DNA of 64,000 nt from Fontibacillus panacisegetis (GCF_900102215.1 NZ_FNBG01000024.1:1-64000); one strand, 5' to 3'; numbered from the stretch's first letter, positions 35,433 to 46,586 are shown. Made by a program: numbers and translations. Notes: a model not told the origin generated them from the sequence alone.

Positions 35433-36369
35433 TTTGTCCGCCTCCCGTAAGCTCCAGAAATTGATCTTCAAGTGACCGGGTTACAGCCCTGATGCCGTAT
35501 ACAGAAATACCTGCATTCACCAGCTTAGCATTGATTTGTGACGTTTTATCCCGATCAGCAGCAATGATCAAACACCCCTTATCAATTCGTCCTTCACCAA
35601 TCAATTCATGGGCTAGCCGTGGATTATTTACTTCAAAAAATGTTTCCCTTATAGCTCCTTCTGCCTCAATCCCTGTCTCCAGCGATCTCACATCAACTAG
35701 ACGCCCCTGCTGAATCACCGCCACTGTATCGCACATCAGCTCCATCTCAGACAGCAAATGGCTGGAGACGAATACCGTTATGCCCTCTGACTCAGCCAAC
35801 TCCCTCAAATAGTCGCGCAGCTCACGAATCCCCTGAGGATCAAGGCCATTCGTAGGCTCGTCCAATATAAGCAGCCTTGGCCTGTGTAAAATAGCTTGGG
35901 CGACGCCAAGACGTTGACGCATCCCTAAAGAGTATGTCTTCACCTTATCATGAATTCGATGCTGCATGCCTACGCGATGAACAGCTTCCATAATCCTCTC
36001 TTTTGTCACACCCGGGGACATTCTGGCATAGTGAAGCAGATTTTGATAGCCTGTAAGGAATTTATACATTTCAGGATTTTCTACGATGGCACCGACATCA
36101 GAAATCGCTGACTCAAAGTTGCTGCGTATGCTTTTGCCGTTAATCCATATATCGCCTTCGGAAATAGACATAAGGCCAACCATCATCCGGATGGTGGTCG
36201 TCTTCCCTGCCCCGTTTGGCCCCAAAAATCCGTACACTTGCCCTGCTGGTATATCGAGCGTTAATTGATCGATAATGCGCTTTGAGCCAATAACTTTACT
36301 GACTCCCTGAATTCGGACAACAGGTTCAACAGATAATGTACCCGGTGATACGATGGATTTATGTACCAA
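35425..36369 (-). CDS. ABC transporter ATP-binding protein
   Basis: A 314-residue ATPase of the drug/peptide exporter type. It has Walker A GPNGAGKTT, the Q-loop region, the signature YSLGMRQRLGVAQA, Walker B LLILDEPTNGLDP and a His switch in VFVSSHLL; the last 90 residues form a helper domain with LEDQFLELTGG at its end, as in BcrA-like proteins. TTG 36369 lies one base after the LOG stop with GGGGAGAG upstream, so the three genes look like one operon. The substrate cannot be told. Confidence 0.9.
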   Translation of the reverse strand: MVHKSIVSPGTLSVEPVVRIQGVSKVIGSKRIIDQLTLDIPAGQVYGFLGPNGAGKTTTIRMMVGLMSISEGDIWINGKSIRSNFESAISDVGAIVENPEMYKFLTGYQNLLHYARMSPGVTKERIMEAVHRVGMQHRIHDKVKTYSLGMRQRLGVAQAILHRPRLLILDEPTNGLDPQGIRELRDYLRELAESEGITVFVSSHLLSEMELMCDTVAVIQQGRLVDVRSLETGIEAEGAIRETFFEVNNPRLAHELIGEGRIDKGCLIIAADRDKTSQINAKLVNAGISVYGIRAVTRSLEDQFLELTGGGQID

Positions 36370-36370
36370 C

Positions 36371-36934
36371 TTACACTCTCCCCTTCTGTAATTGTACGTA
36401 TTCATTCATTGAATCCAACAAGCTTATCGGATCATTATCCGTAAATTCGAAGGAACGATGCTCATTTCTTAAAAATTGCTGTTCATTCATATGGTTAAAG
36501 AAAGAAAGCAACTGGTCATAGTATTGTCCAATATTTAAAATGCCACAAGGCTTGCGATGAATTCCCATTTGAGACCAGGTGAACGCCTCGAAAAACTCAT
36601 CCAACGTCCCCGGACCTCCAGGCAAGGCAATAAAAGCGTCTGCTAAATCAGCCATCTTTCTCTTTCTTTCGTGCATAGAGGAAACTACGATCAGTTCCGT
36701 TAAATGAGGATGCGCCTTTTCCTGTTCTACCAGCATTTGTGGAATAACGCCTACTACATGACCGCCCGACTCCAGAACAGAGTCCGCAACAGCACCCATG
36801 ATCCCTACATTACCTCCTCCATAGACGAGCGTAATTCCACGCTTGGCAATCTCTTTTCCTAACTCAACTGCGCCTTCTCTATATATAGGCAAAATCCCGT
36901 TATTCGAACCACAAAATACTGCTACTCTTTTCAA
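36371..36934 (-). CDS. LOG-family phosphoribohydrolase
   Basis: A 187-residue LOG (lysine decarboxylase-like fold) protein. Such enzymes cut the ribose-phosphate from nucleoside monophosphates, releasing free bases, and in plants activate cytokinins. The motif PGGPGTLDEFFEAFTW is present, with VAVFCGSNNG at the start and VYGGGNVGIMGAVADS. TTG 36934 is best placed after GGAGG (nine bases); a TTG two codons earlier is too near. It heads the operon with the ABC exporter, though a functional tie is not obvious. Confidence 0.88.
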   Translation of the reverse strand: MKRVAVFCGSNNGILPIYREGAVELGKEIAKRGITLVYGGGNVGIMGAVADSVLESGGHVVGVIPQMLVEQEKAHPHLTELIVVSSMHERKRKMADLADAFIALPGGPGTLDEFFEAFTWSQMGIHRKPCGILNIGQYYDQLLSFFNHMNEQQFLRNEHRSFEFTDNDPISLLDSMNEYVQLQKGRV

Positions 36935-37030
36935 CCACAATCGCCTCCAAAAAATTATTAGTCAATATTTAGATTTCAAATCATTAATAAAGTTGCGAAA
37001 TCATGTTAGCTCATTGTGCTTTTCAGGGTA

Positions 37031-37071
37031 AAAAAAGGCCGGAGAACAGGACCCTCACCCTGTACTCCGGC
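37031..37071 (-). terminator. Terminator of gltB
   Basis: GCCGGAGTACAGG and CCTGTTCTCCGGC form a strong stem with one mismatch, followed by TTTTTTT on the minus strand. It lies 137 bases after the gltB stop; nothing else is seen in that gap. Confidence 0.8.
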
Positions 37072-37207
37072 AAAATCATACCATTGCCACAACAACTGCT
37101 CTTGATTGACTCAATTTATCGCCGTTCTCTGTAGAGCAGCAAATAGAGAACAGTTGGTTAACACTAGATAGTGTAATACCTATACCTCAAACTTAATTAG
37201 ACAATTA

Positions 37208-40200
37208 TTAATGACTGGTTCGAGCTAGCTCACGAGTGTTGGCTTCGAAAGCAGCTAGAAGTGCTGCTTCACCCTTCAAGCCTTCATTTTCCACCTTGAT
37301 AATTTGCTCTAGCATCCGTTTGTAGTCCTTAGGAATAACCCGAACAAATTTCGGCAGCAATTCGCTCCAATTGTCCAGAACGCGGCGTCCCACGTTACTG
37401 TCCGTGTATAGGACATGGCGACTGATCTTGGTGCGAAGCTGTTCGATCTCCGCCTGCTCCTCAACCTTCTCCAGAAGAACCATTTCCATATTGCAGCGTT
37501 TGGCAAAGTCACCTTGTACATCTAATACGTAAGCGATACCGCCAGACATACCTGCTGCAAAGTTACGGCCTGTTCCGCCAAGGACAACAACGCGGCCTCC
37601 AGTCATATATTCACATCCATGGTCTCCCACGCCTTCAACTACAACATTCGCGCCGGAATTCCGAACTGCGAAGCGTTCTCCGGCAATACCACGGATGTAT
37701 GCTTCCCCGCTGGTCGCACCATAGAATGAAGTGTTACCTACGATAATGTTATCCTCTGCGGCAAATGTCGCACGGCTTGAAGGCCTCACGATCACCTTAC
37801 CGCCTGATAACCCTTTACCCGTATAATCATTGGCATCACCTACAACAGTAAGTGTCATTCCTTTTGGAACGAATGCCCCGAAGCTTTGACCCGCTGATCC
37901 CTCGAACTGGAACGTGATCGTATCCTCAGGTAATCCGGCCGCTCCGTAAATTCGTGTGACTTCACTGCCAAGCAATGTGCCTGTAGCACGGTTCACATTG
38001 CAAATCGGAAGCGATGCACTGACAGCCTCTGCGCGCTCAAGAGCGGGAGCCGCCAATTGCAGCAGCTGGATAACATCGAGCGTTTCGTCCAAGCCGTGAT
38101 TTTGCTGACGGGTGCAATAACGACTGCTTCCTTCCGGCAATTCTGGAGTATGCAGCAGCGGCGCAAGGTCTACTCCTTTTTTCTTCCAATGATTAACCGC
38201 TTTTAATGTATCCAGACATTCTGTACGACCAATCATTTCCTGAATACTGCGGAAACCAAGCTCTGACATCCATTCGCGCAAATCTTCAGCAACAAAAGTC
38301 ATGAAGTTCACGACATACTGAGGATCGCCGGCAAAGTTTTTACGGAGCTCAGGATTTTGTGTAGCTACACCGACCGGACAAGTATCCAACTGGCAGACAC
38401 GCATCATGATACAGCCTACTGCTACGAGCGGCGCTGTGGAGAAGCCATATTCTTCAGCTCCCAGCAATGCAGCCACCACCAGATCACGCCCGGTAAGCAT
38501 TTTACCGTCTGTCTCAAGCACGACGCGGTCACGTAAATTGTTCAGCATAAGCGTCTGATGCGTTTCCGCAAGTCCAAGCTCCCACGGAAGTCCCGCATGC
38601 CGAATGGAGCTCTGTGGCGATGCACCAGTTCCTCCATCATAACCGCTGACCAGGATAACGTCCGCACGACCTTTAGCTACACCAGCAGCAATCGTACCAA
38701 CACCTGCCTCGGATACAAGCTTAACGTTGATTCTTGCGCGAGGATTACTATTTTTCAGGTCAAAAATAAGCTCTGCCAAATCTTCAATCGAATAAATATC
38801 ATGATGTGGCGGCGGTGAAATCAAGCCTACGCCTGGTGTTGATCCACGAACCTCAGCTACCCAAGGATATACCTTCTGAGCAGGCAATTGTCCGCCTTCA
38901 CCCGGTTTAGCGCCTTGAGCCATTTTGATCTGAATTTCATCAGCGTTAACCAGATAATGAGATGTAACACCAAAGCGACCGGAAGCTACCTGTTTGATCG
39001 CACTGCGACGTAAATCTCCATTTGCATCTGGAACAAAACGCGCCGGGTCTTCTCCACCTTCACCTGTATTGCTCTTACCGCCGATGCGGTTCATCGCAAT
39101 TGCGATAGTTTCATGCGCCTCTTTACTGATAGAACCAAAGGACATAGCCCCAGTTTTGAAGCGGCGCATGATAGAAGCAGCAGATTCTACTTCTTCAAGC
39201 GGCACTTTCGGTCCGATCGGTTTCAAATCAAGCAAGGAACGAAGAGTTAAATATTTCTCATTCTCGCCCTGCACCAGCTGGGAGAACTTCTTGAACAATT
39301 GATAATCGCCTGTACGTACGGACTGTTGAAGCAAATGAACGGTTTGCGGATTGAACAAATGCTCTTCTCCACCGCTTCTCCACTGATATTCACCGATGGA
39401 ATCAAGCACCTTGTCATTGCCGTCTTTATCTGTAAAAGCCCGGAAATGCTGTGTAATAGCTTCCTCTGCTACTTCTTTTAGACCAATACCGCCAATACGG
39501 GACGGAGTCCAAGTAAAGTAACGATCCACGAATTCTTTTCTTAATCCGACAGCTTCAAAAATTTGCGCCCCACGGTAGGACTGAATCGTCGAAATACCCA
39601 TTTTGGACAACGTTTTAATAACGCCTTTAGTAGCAGCTTTATTGAAATTGTAAATCGCTTTTTCTTCCGTAATTCCTTGAATGATCCCTTGCTCGATCAT
39701 ATCCTTCATCGATTCATATGCGAGATATGGATTTACTGCGCTTACGCCATATCCGAGAAGAAGTGCAAAATGATGAACATCATGCGGTTCTCCCGACTCC
39801 AGCATGATACTTACTTTCGTCCGCGTCTCTTCGCGAATCAGATGATGGTGCAGACTAGATACGGCAAGCAGAGCTGGAATTGCCGCATTGTCAGCATCAA
39901 CGTCACGATCGGACAAGATCAGGATGTTATGACCTTTAGCAATCACTCGATCAGCAGCTTCACAGAGCGTATCCAACGCTTGCTTCAATCCTGCTTCCCC
40001 TTCATTTGCCGGAAACAATATTGGAATCGTAATGGCCTTGAATCCCGGACGGCGAATATGACGCAGCTTCGCAAACTCCTCATTAGACAAGATCGGTGAT
40101 TCCAGACGGATATGACGACAGCTCTCCGGTTCAGGATTGAGCAAATTCCGCTCAGGTCCAATCGTGGTCGCCGTAGAAGTAACGAGCTCTTCACGAATCG

Positions 40201-41803
40201 CATCGATCGGCGGATTCGTTACTTGCGCGAACATTTGTTTAAAATAGTTATAGAGACGTTGTGGCATCTCGGACATTACAGCAAGCGGCGCATCATATCC
40301 CATAGATGCAATGCGTTCTGCTCCAGTAAGGGCCATAGGCTCGATAACTTTACGCAAATCCTCGAACGTATATCCGAACGCCATTTGACGACGCGTGATG
40401 TTGTCATGATTTTCTGCAGGAAGCTCAGGAGCTTCAGGGAGATCCTCTAAAGTAACCCGATGCTCATCCAGCCATTGTTTGTACGGGTTTTCTTTCGCGA
40501 TGGAAGCCTTCACTTCCTCGTCCGAAATAATCCGTCCTTCCTTCGTATCCACGAGCAGCATACGTCCTGGACGTAACCGATCTTTATATAGAACATTCTC
40601 CGCAGGAATATCGAGTACACCTACCTCGGAAGATAGAACAATCAGATCATCCTTGGTCACGTAGTAACGAGAAGGTCTCAGACCGTTCCGGTCAAGAATA
40701 GCTCCGATCTGAACGCCATCCGTAAAGCCCATTGCTGCAGGACCATCCCAAGGCTCCATCAAAGAGCTGTGGTATTCATAGAATGCTTTTTTATCCGAAT
40801 CCATATCACTGTTGCCATTCCATGGCTCTGGAACCATCATCATAGCGACATGCGGCAAGGAGCGTCCACTGAGATACAGGAATTCAAAAGTATTATCAAA
40901 CATCGCTGTATCAGAGCCGTCCGGATTGATGATAGGCTTGATCTTTTCAAGATCATGACCAAACGCAGGGGTCTCGAACAACGACTGGCGAGCATGCATC
41001 CAGTTTACATTCCCGCGAAGAGTGTTGATCTCACCATTATGAATCATAAAGCGGTATGGATGCGCCCGTTCCCAGCTTGGGAAAGTATTCGTACTAAACC
41101 GGGAATGGACTAGAGCGATCGCCGATTCAAGTCTCTTATCCTGCAGATCAAGATAGAATTGACCTACCTGCTCCGTAGTGAGCATTCCTTTGTAAACGAT
41201 CTTTCGACAAGACATGCTGGAGACATAGAAGCTGTCGCCCTCAGGAGTTCCTCCATAACGAATAGCAAGCTCTGCACGTCTACGAATGACATACAGCTTA
41301 CGTTCAAAATCAAGATCAGTAGTCAGATCTTTACTGCGACCTATGAATACTTGACGCACATAGGGTTTGGCTTCTTTCGCCGATTTTCCAAGCATATCGT
41401 CATGTGTCGGAACAGTTCTGAAACCGATCAGCTGCTGCCCTTCATCTTCAATAATCCGGGCAAGCTCAGCTTCTTGAGCATTGCGAATATCTTCATCATG
41501 AGTGAGGAAAAGCATGCCGACTCCGTATTGTCCAGCTTCAGGAAGTCCGTATCCAAGCTCATGCAGTTCAGCTTTGAAAAAGCTATGTGGGATTTGCAGT
41601 AAAATACCTGCCCCGTCTCCTGAATTTGGCTCACTTCCTTGGCCTCCACGATGCTCCATATTCGTTAGCATCGTCAATGCCTGACTAACGATATCGTGTG
41701 AAGCACTGCCTTTAATATGAGCCACAAATCCCATCCCGCAAGCATCTTTCTCAAAAGCGGGATCATAGAGCCCCTGTCGTTCAGGTATAACGGTATGTTT
41801 CAT
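37208..41803 (-). CDS. gltB: Glutamate synthase large subunit
   Basis: A 1531-residue enzyme that makes two glutamates from glutamine and 2-oxoglutarate. The order is standard: a 21-residue propeptide ending before Cys22 (EKDACGMGF), which becomes the N-terminal glutaminase nucleophile; the type 2 amidotransferase domain; the central domain; the FMN-binding synthase domain ([19 protein letters not shown]); three cysteines for the 3Fe-4S cluster in [15 protein letters not shown]; and the GXGXG beta-helix end ([20 protein letters not shown]). ATG 41803 is chosen over the upstream frame start at 41905 because it gives this propeptide. No gltD lies beside it. Confidence 0.96.
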   Translation of the reverse strand: MKHTVIPERQGLYDPAFEKDACGMGFVAHIKGSASHDIVSQALTMLTNMEHRGGQGSEPNSGDGAGILLQIPHSFFKAELHELGYGLPEAGQYGVGMLFLTHDEDIRNAQEAELARIIEDEGQQLIGFRTVPTHDDMLGKSAKEAKPYVRQVFIGRSKDLTTDLDFERKLYVIRRRAELAIRYGGTPEGDSFYVSSMSCRKIVYKGMLTTEQVGQFYLDLQDKRLESAIALVHSRFSTNTFPSWERAHPYRFMIHNGEINTLRGNVNWMHARQSLFETPAFGHDLEKIKPIINPDGSDTAMFDNTFEFLYLSGRSLPHVAMMMVPEPWNGNSDMDSDKKAFYEYHSSLMEPWDGPAAMGFTDGVQIGAILDRNGLRPSRYYVTKDDLIVLSSEVGVLDIPAENVLYKDRLRPGRMLLVDTKEGRIISDEEVKASIAKENPYKQWLDEHRVTLEDLPEAPELPAENHDNITRRQMAFGYTFEDLRKVIEPMALTGAERIASMGYDAPLAVMSEMPQRLYNYFKQMFAQVTNPPIDAIREELVTSTATTIGPERNLLNPEPESCRHIRLESPILSNEEFAKLRHIRRPGFKAITIPILFPANEGEAGLKQALDTLCEAADRVIAKGHNILILSDRDVDADNAAIPALLAVSSLHHHLIREETRTKVSIMLESGEPHDVHHFALLLGYGVSAVNPYLAYESMKDMIEQGIIQGITEEKAIYNFNKAATKGVIKTLSKMGISTIQSYRGAQIFEAVGLRKEFVDRYFTWTPSRIGGIGLKEVAEEAITQHFRAFTDKDGNDKVLDSIGEYQWRSGGEEHLFNPQTVHLLQQSVRTGDYQLFKKFSQLVQGENEKYLTLRSLLDLKPIGPKVPLEEVESAASIMRRFKTGAMSFGSISKEAHETIAIAMNRIGGKSNTGEGGEDPARFVPDANGDLRRSAIKQVASGRFGVTSHYLVNADEIQIKMAQGAKPGEGGQLPAQKVYPWVAEVRGSTPGVGLISPPPHHDIYSIEDLAELIFDLKNSNPRARINVKLVSEAGVGTIAAGVAKGRADVILVSGYDGGTGASPQSSIRHAGLPWELGLAETHQTLMLNNLRDRVVLETDGKMLTGRDLVVAALLGAEEYGFSTAPLVAVGCIMMRVCQLDTCPVGVATQNPELRKNFAGDPQYVVNFMTFVAEDLREWMSELGFRSIQEMIGRTECLDTLKAVNHWKKKGVDLAPLLHTPELPEGSSRYCTRQQNHGLDETLDVIQLLQLAAPALERAEAVSASLPICNVNRATGTLLGSEVTRIYGAAGLPEDTITFQFEGSAGQSFGAFVPKGMTLTVVGDANDYTGKGLSGGKVIVRPSSRATFAAEDNIIVGNTSFYGATSGEAYIRGIAGERFAVRNSGANVVVEGVGDHGCEYMTGGRVVVLGGTGRNFAAGMSGGIAYVLDVQGDFAKRCNMEMVLLEKVEEQAEIEQLRTKISRHVLYTDSNVGRRVLDNWSELLPKFVRVIPKDYKRMLEQIIKVENEGLKGEAALLAAFEANTRELARTSH

Positions 41804-41948
41804 GTTCAGCGCAACCTTTCTATTGATAAAATGGCGATTATAACGTAAAGAAAGTAAACTTTCTCTAAACTCGATTTGACTTGTGCAAAAGCACGTTCGA
41901 CACATGTTTTTCTTATAGTTTTATTCTAACGGAAAACGTCTCCGGTTT

Positions 41949-42018
41949 TTTTGCACTATCTTCTCTTTCTTTTGCACTATTGCTTATAATTTTTAGAAGG
42001 ATTCACATCGATTGTGAA
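41949..42018 (-). promoter_or_regulatory. Candidate regulatory region of gltB
   Basis: Two copies of TTTTGCACTAT lie 24 bases apart (from about 41949 and 41973), and TTCACATCGATTGTGAA, a perfect inverted repeat with six-base arms, is at 42002-42018. Neither matches the GlnR/TnrA box or the GltC box known from B. subtilis. The site is about 200 bases from the gltB start. The rest of 41906-42160 shows nothing. Confidence 0.4.
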
Positions 42019-42163
42019 AATTCAGCGACTAGTATCTAGAATTTAAAAGGTGAGTTCACAATTGTTAGCACCAAAATAGCGAAAATAACCACTAGCGTCA
42101 TCAAACGGGAGGATGAGCATCAAAAGTGACGTAGAAATGGTGTTGTGGAATAGGAATTAACAC

Positions 42164-42208
42164 AAAAAGAGCAAGCTCCAGAGGCAATGTGCCTCGAAGC
42201 TCGCTCTT
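42164..42208 (-). terminator. Terminator of the YhgE gene
   Basis: A long stem, AAGAGC...AGAGGCA with TGCCTCGAAGCTCGCTCTT, is followed by TTTTTGTG on the minus strand, 25 bases after the stop. Confidence 0.8.
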
Positions 42209-42232
42209 ATGTGGAATGTGAGAAATAAAATA

Positions 42233-44413
42233 TTAAGCGTTCATGCTTACTTCTAAGCTCACTTCTTTGTTTTCTTTGTGAGTCATGAAGTATCCTAGAG
42301 TAATCGCCAGGAAGACGACTGCAAAGCCTGCAAGAACACCCATCTGCTGCCATGCATGGCTGAAGTCGCCGGTAGAGACGATCGCCTTGTATCCGCTGAC
42401 GCTGTATGTCATTGGAAGCAATGGGTTGAACACTTTCATCCAGTTAGGAATCAATTCAATTGGGAACGTACCTGCACTGGTTGTCAATTGGAAGATCAAC
42501 AGCAGAATCGCAATAAAGCGTCCTGGGTTGTCGAGCCAAGTAACAAGTGCCTGGATGATAAACATGTAACACAAGCTGGTAATAAAGCTGAACAGATAGA
42601 ACATCGGAATGCTCTTCACTTCCAAACCTAATCCGTACAATGTAAGGAGAACAGCAAGCAGAGATTGAACCAGACCCATTCCGGTGAATGCCAGCGAACG
42701 ACTGACAAATCTGTTCCAGCCGCTAGCCCCGGGAACCGATGAACCATGAAGTGGAACGACGAGCGTTGAGATCAGTGCTCCGACGAATAATCCCAGAGAC
42801 AGGAAGTAAGGAGAAAAGCCTGTTCCGTAGTTAGGAACTTCACTGACTTTTTGCTCATCAATCTCAATCGGCTGAGCATACATGTTTACAAGAGCATCGG
42901 TTTTCTTCACACTTGAAGTTTCATCTGCCGCATCATTCAGCTTGGTAGCAAGCTCGCCAGAACCTTCAGTAAGTTTATCCATACCTTCCTTCAGTTCGCC
43001 AGCTCCGTTATCCAGCTGTTTCGAACCAGCAGCCAGCGTTTTAACTCCGCCGGACAATTGGCCCATGCCGCCTTGAAGCTGCTTAGCTCCATCATCAATT
43101 TTGCCAGCTCCGGCGGCCAAGCTTTGGCCACCAGCAGCCGCCTCATTCAATTTCACACCAAACTGCTTCAAGCCACCAGCAAGCTGTTCCTGCCCAGATG
43201 TCAAATCAGATGCACCCTGAACCAGCTTTTGTTGCCCTTGTACAAGCTGCTCGCTTCCTTGAACTAACTGCTGCTGTGCAACGTGCAAATCCTTGCTGCC
43301 TTGCAGCAACTGCTGTTGACCTTGATTCAATTGTTCAGAGCCTTGGGCAACAGCTTTACTTGCTGCCAGGAGCTTTTGTACTGATTCATTCTGAGCAAGC
43401 TCTGGACTTGCTTTAGTCAACTGTTCCAATCCATCAGCAACACTCTTAGCGCCTGCAGCAACTTTTGTACTTCCAGCTACTGATGACTCCAGTCCAGTGA
43501 CCAGATTAGCGCTGCCTTGCTCTGAAGCGGCAAGACCAGCGTTCAGCTTACCGGTTCCTTCCAGAGAGGATTGAAGACCGGAGTGCAGCTGCACGCTACC
43601 TTCATGCGCTTTAACAGCACCTGTCTCAAGCTGTCCTTCAGCCGCAGCTAACTGCTTCAATCCGTTAGACAATGTAGAAGCACCATTATGGAGCTCCCCG
43701 GCTCCTTGACTAAGTGTTCCAGCACCTTTTTCCAAAGGTACAATACCGTCCTTCAATTCACCTGTACCGTTAACCAGTTTGGCAAGATTCTCCTTCAGCT
43801 TAAGTGCGCCATCATCCAGTTTCGCTGCACCTTCATTGATCGTGCCAGCTCCTGTTCCGGCATCGCTTAAGCCCCCGGAAATTTTCTCAACCTGGTCAAA
43901 TAGAGTTTCCGTATATGCTTCCGTTACTTTGGCAGATACTTTAGATTTGATCTCCTTAACTGCCGTTCCGCCGATTTGTGCGGCAAGGAAGTTGTAACCT
44001 TCATTTGGTTCAAAAACCAGCTTGGATGGCTGTGGATTTTCGTCCATTAAAGTTGTTGCCTTTTCGGAGAAATCCTCAGGAATAACAATGGTCATATAGT
44101 ACTTATTAGTTTCTGTCCCTTTATTCGCTTCTTCACGAGATACAAACGTCCATGAGAAATCATCGTTATTCTTCAATTCATCAACAAGGTCTTTACCTAC
44201 TTGAAGAGATTTGCCTTCATACTCTGCACCTTTATCTTCATTAACAACTGCAACAGGCAGCTCATTCATTTTACCGTATGGATCCCAAAATGCCGTTAAG
44301 AACATCCCGCTATACAACACAGGAATGAACAACACGACTAAAATAGGAATAATCACTTTCGGCTTTTTGAAGGATGCCACCAAATCTTTAAAAAATACCG
44401 ACATCGAATTCAT
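42233..44413 (-). CDS. YhgE/Pip-domain membrane protein
   Basis: A 726-residue membrane protein of the YhgE/Pip type, related to ABC-2 exporters and to the phage-infection protein Pip. One N-terminal helix (about residues 22-43) is followed by an extracellular region, of which roughly residues 190-520 are a long run of G-x-x-x-L-x-x-G heptad-like repeats (QQLLQGSKDL, QQQLVQGSEQL, GQQKLVQGASDL). The last 200 residues hold about six helices. ATG 44413 has AGGAGAGGA upstream. It lies 64 bases after a TetR gene, the usual pairing. Role inferred: export or envelope homeostasis. Confidence 0.88.
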   Translation of the reverse strand: MNSMSVFFKDLVASFKKPKVIIPILVVLFIPVLYSGMFLTAFWDPYGKMNELPVAVVNEDKGAEYEGKSLQVGKDLVDELKNNDDFSWTFVSREEANKGTETNKYYMTIVIPEDFSEKATTLMDENPQPSKLVFEPNEGYNFLAAQIGGTAVKEIKSKVSAKVTEAYTETLFDQVEKISGGLSDAGTGAGTINEGAAKLDDGALKLKENLAKLVNGTGELKDGIVPLEKGAGTLSQGAGELHNGASTLSNGLKQLAAAEGQLETGAVKAHEGSVQLHSGLQSSLEGTGKLNAGLAASEQGSANLVTGLESSVAGSTKVAAGAKSVADGLEQLTKASPELAQNESVQKLLAASKAVAQGSEQLNQGQQQLLQGSKDLHVAQQQLVQGSEQLVQGQQKLVQGASDLTSGQEQLAGGLKQFGVKLNEAAAGGQSLAAGAGKIDDGAKQLQGGMGQLSGGVKTLAAGSKQLDNGAGELKEGMDKLTEGSGELATKLNDAADETSSVKKTDALVNMYAQPIEIDEQKVSEVPNYGTGFSPYFLSLGLFVGALISTLVVPLHGSSVPGASGWNRFVSRSLAFTGMGLVQSLLAVLLTLYGLGLEVKSIPMFYLFSFITSLCYMFIIQALVTWLDNPGRFIAILLLIFQLTTSAGTFPIELIPNWMKVFNPLLPMTYSVSGYKAIVSTGDFSHAWQQMGVLAGFAVVFLAITLGYFMTHKENKEVSLEVSMNA

Positions 44414-44477
44414 GCAATGTCCTCTCCTTCTCAACTATTAATTTCTCTTTATCTTAATCTCTCTATAACTTATCTCT

Positions 44478-45056
44478 TTATAGTGGCGAGAGCCCACCGG
44501 ATAAAAACATGCGAATGAACTCTTTAATCCGCTCCTCGCTTAGAGGCTCGTTATTTTTGTTCCAGTCAGAAGTAAGTGCTACGTACAGTCTCATCAGCAC
44601 AAAAGAGGTGACCTTAGGATCAAGCCCTCGAATTTCTCCTCGCTGAGCAGCACGTTCTAATTGATTTTCCAAATAACCAAGAATAGCGGCTTCAATCTTT
44701 TCCAACCCCTCGCGGGCTTGCGGTGTACCAAAATCCCGTACTTCCTGAAAAAGCTTGATCAGCAATTCATGCTCCGTCCTAAACTCCAGAAGGACGTCCA
44801 TGCTTTGATACAAGTTTTCAAAGAACGATCGTTTCTCACTTACTTCCTGCTCTGAGATTCGTTTCATGTCAGAAATTACATGACGAAGAATCTCATCAAA
44901 CAATTCTTCTTTATTCGTAAAAAATGTATAGATCGTGCCTTTGGCCACATTTGCAATCTTTGCTACCTGGTCCATCGTCGTCGCTTTATATCCGAAGAGC
45001 GCAAATGATTTTTCCGCCGCTTCGATAATTTGTTTACGGCGATCTACCACAGCCAT
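44478..45056 (-). CDS. TetR-family transcriptional regulator
   Basis: A 192-residue TetR-type repressor. The N-terminal helix-turn-helix reads RRKQIIEAAEKSFALFGYKA, TTMDQVAKIANVAKGTIYTF and FTNKEELFDEIL. The C-terminal ligand domain is all helical and not assignable to a ligand. ATG 45056 has AAGGAGGTG upstream. It precedes the YhgE/Pip gene and probably represses both. A tandem TTCGGTCA repeat upstream is a candidate operator. Confidence 0.92.
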   Translation of the reverse strand: MAVVDRRKQIIEAAEKSFALFGYKATTMDQVAKIANVAKGTIYTFFTNKEELFDEILRHVISDMKRISEQEVSEKRSFFENLYQSMDVLLEFRTEHELLIKLFQEVRDFGTPQAREGLEKIEAAILGYLENQLERAAQRGEIRGLDPKVTSFVLMRLYVALTSDWNKNNEPLSEERIKEFIRMFLSGGLSPL

Positions 45057-45117
45057 TATAAGCACCTCCTTATTAAGAATATATGCCGCGTTTTTCGAAA
45101 AATGACTAAAATACGAT

Positions 45118-45133
45118 TTCGGTCATTCGGTCA
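45118..45133. promoter_or_regulatory. Candidate TetR operator
   Basis: TTCGGTCATTCGGTCA, a perfect eight-base tandem repeat, lies about 60 bases before the TetR start. Bases around it also form an imperfect inverted repeat (GTCATT...AATGAAC). Tandem or inverted GGTCA sites are common for TetR proteins; this is inference. Confidence 0.4.
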
Positions 45134-45293
45134 ATGAACACTTTATCACGATCATTAACCCTTTGCAAGTGGTTTTTTTCAGTAGTTTTCATTTATTTTC
45201 ATAATCTTCTTCGTTCCCAGACTTAAGTCCAGTTTCATTACCAGTCCACAGGCTCTTCCTTCATTACAAAAAAGTTAATAGACTATATATGAA

Positions 45294-45318
45294 AGTTCAA
45301 AAAGTCAGCTCTTGAGCA
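45294..45318 (+). repeat. GTTCAAAAAGTC(A/G)GCT repeat copy
   Basis: AGTTCAAAAAGTCAGCTCTT resembles the right arm of the hairpin at 32960-32983 (GTTCAAAAAGTCGGCTTTTC). It lies just upstream of the glycosyltransferase start and may be a short member of the same repeat family. Confidence 0.35.
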
Positions 45319-45360
45319 TGTACTGTATATAAAGAGCTAAATGATAAGCAGGTGAAAATC

Positions 45361-46563
45361 TTGAGAAAACAAAAAGTACTCATTCTATCAGAAGGATTCG
45401 GCAGCGGACATACACAGGCAGCCTATGCCCTCGCTGCAGGGCTTAAAGAGCTCTCTCCTAATGTTCAAACAAAAGTACTTGAGCTCGGTTCTTTTCTTAA
45501 TCCCACTGTAGCTCCCTTGATTTTGTCAGCCTATCGACTAACCGTGAGCGCAAGTCCATTACTCGTAGGAATGTTCTACCGCATTAAATATGAAAAACCA
45601 GTTAGTCGATTAACACGGCTGGCCCTACATAAAGTTTTTTACAATCATGCCGCACAGGTAATTAATCAATTGAAGCCAGATTTGATCATCTGTACGCACC
45701 CGATCCCTAACGCGATCGTATCCAGACTGAAGGAATCGGGTATGAACATTCCGCTTCTTACTGTCATTACTGATTACGATGCTCACGGCTCATGGGTCAG
45801 CTCGGAAGTAGATCATTATTTGGTATCTACTGATGAAGTGCGTAAGCTGCTTATCCAGCGGGGGGTTAATCCAAAATCCATTCAAGTAACCGGAATACCG
45901 GTTCATCCTGAATTTTGGATTAAACAAGACAAAGAATTCGTTCGAAAAGAGCTTGGTCTTAAAAATTTACCTACCGCTCTCGTTATGGGAGGAGGCTGGG
46001 GGCTACAGTTATTTAAAGAAGAGCTGATTTCGAAGTTCATGCAGTGGAACGATAAAATACAATTTGTCTATTGCATGGGAAGTAATGAGAAGCTTGCTTC
46101 AAAAATGAGAAACCAGCCGGAATTCCAGCATCCCAACATTACAGTGCTTGGCTTTACTAAAGAAATTAGTAAATGGATGGATGCAGCAGATCTTCTCATT
46201 ACGAAACCTGGTGGAATGACTTGTACTGAAGGATTGGCCAAAGGCTTACCGATGCTGTTCTGTGAATCCATTCCTGGTCAGGAGGATAAGAACCGCGAAT
46301 ACTTTGTGAGTCATGGATATGGACAAGAGCTGGCTTCTCCGGAAATTCTTGAGGCATGGCTGGACAAAATAAGTAATCACACAGCTAGCACAGATTACAA
46401 TAAGACATCGATACAGCATCGTCAGATTTTACTCGTTTCAAAATTTGAAGCTATCTATGAGCCTGAAGCATGTGCTAAATCGGTTATGAATTTACTGAGT
46501 TCCAGTTATAGCACAAGACGTCTGAATATTAAGATTCACTCCACAGGTCAACGCGCAAATTGA
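45361..46563 (+). CDS. MGDG synthase-like glycosyltransferase
   Basis: A 400-residue GT-B glycosyltransferase of the MurG/MGDG-synthase group, which includes UgtP, the enzyme that glucosylates diacylglycerol at the inner membrane face. The N-terminal half has VLILSEGFGSGHTQAAYALA and ICTHPIPNAIV, the C-terminal half VMGGGWG and the sugar-nucleotide site LLITKPGGMTCTEGLAKGLP. TTG 45361 is preferred, with AGGTGA six bases upstream; GTG 45352 would add three residues and put that site inside the frame. The acceptor may be diacylglycerol, but a different lipid is possible. It stands alone. Confidence 0.85.
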   Translation: MRKQKVLILSEGFGSGHTQAAYALAAGLKELSPNVQTKVLELGSFLNPTVAPLILSAYRLTVSASPLLVGMFYRIKYEKPVSRLTRLALHKVFYNHAAQVINQLKPDLIICTHPIPNAIVSRLKESGMNIPLLTVITDYDAHGSWVSSEVDHYLVSTDEVRKLLIQRGVNPKSIQVTGIPVHPEFWIKQDKEFVRKELGLKNLPTALVMGGGWGLQLFKEELISKFMQWNDKIQFVYCMGSNEKLASKMRNQPEFQHPNITVLGFTKEISKWMDAADLLITKPGGMTCTEGLAKGLPMLFCESIPGQEDKNREYFVSHGYGQELASPEILEAWLDKISNHTASTDYNKTSIQHRQILLVSKFEAIYEPEACAKSVMNLLSSSYSTRRLNIKIHSTGQRAN

Positions 46564-46586
46564 CGCGATATTTACGAAGAGATGGC

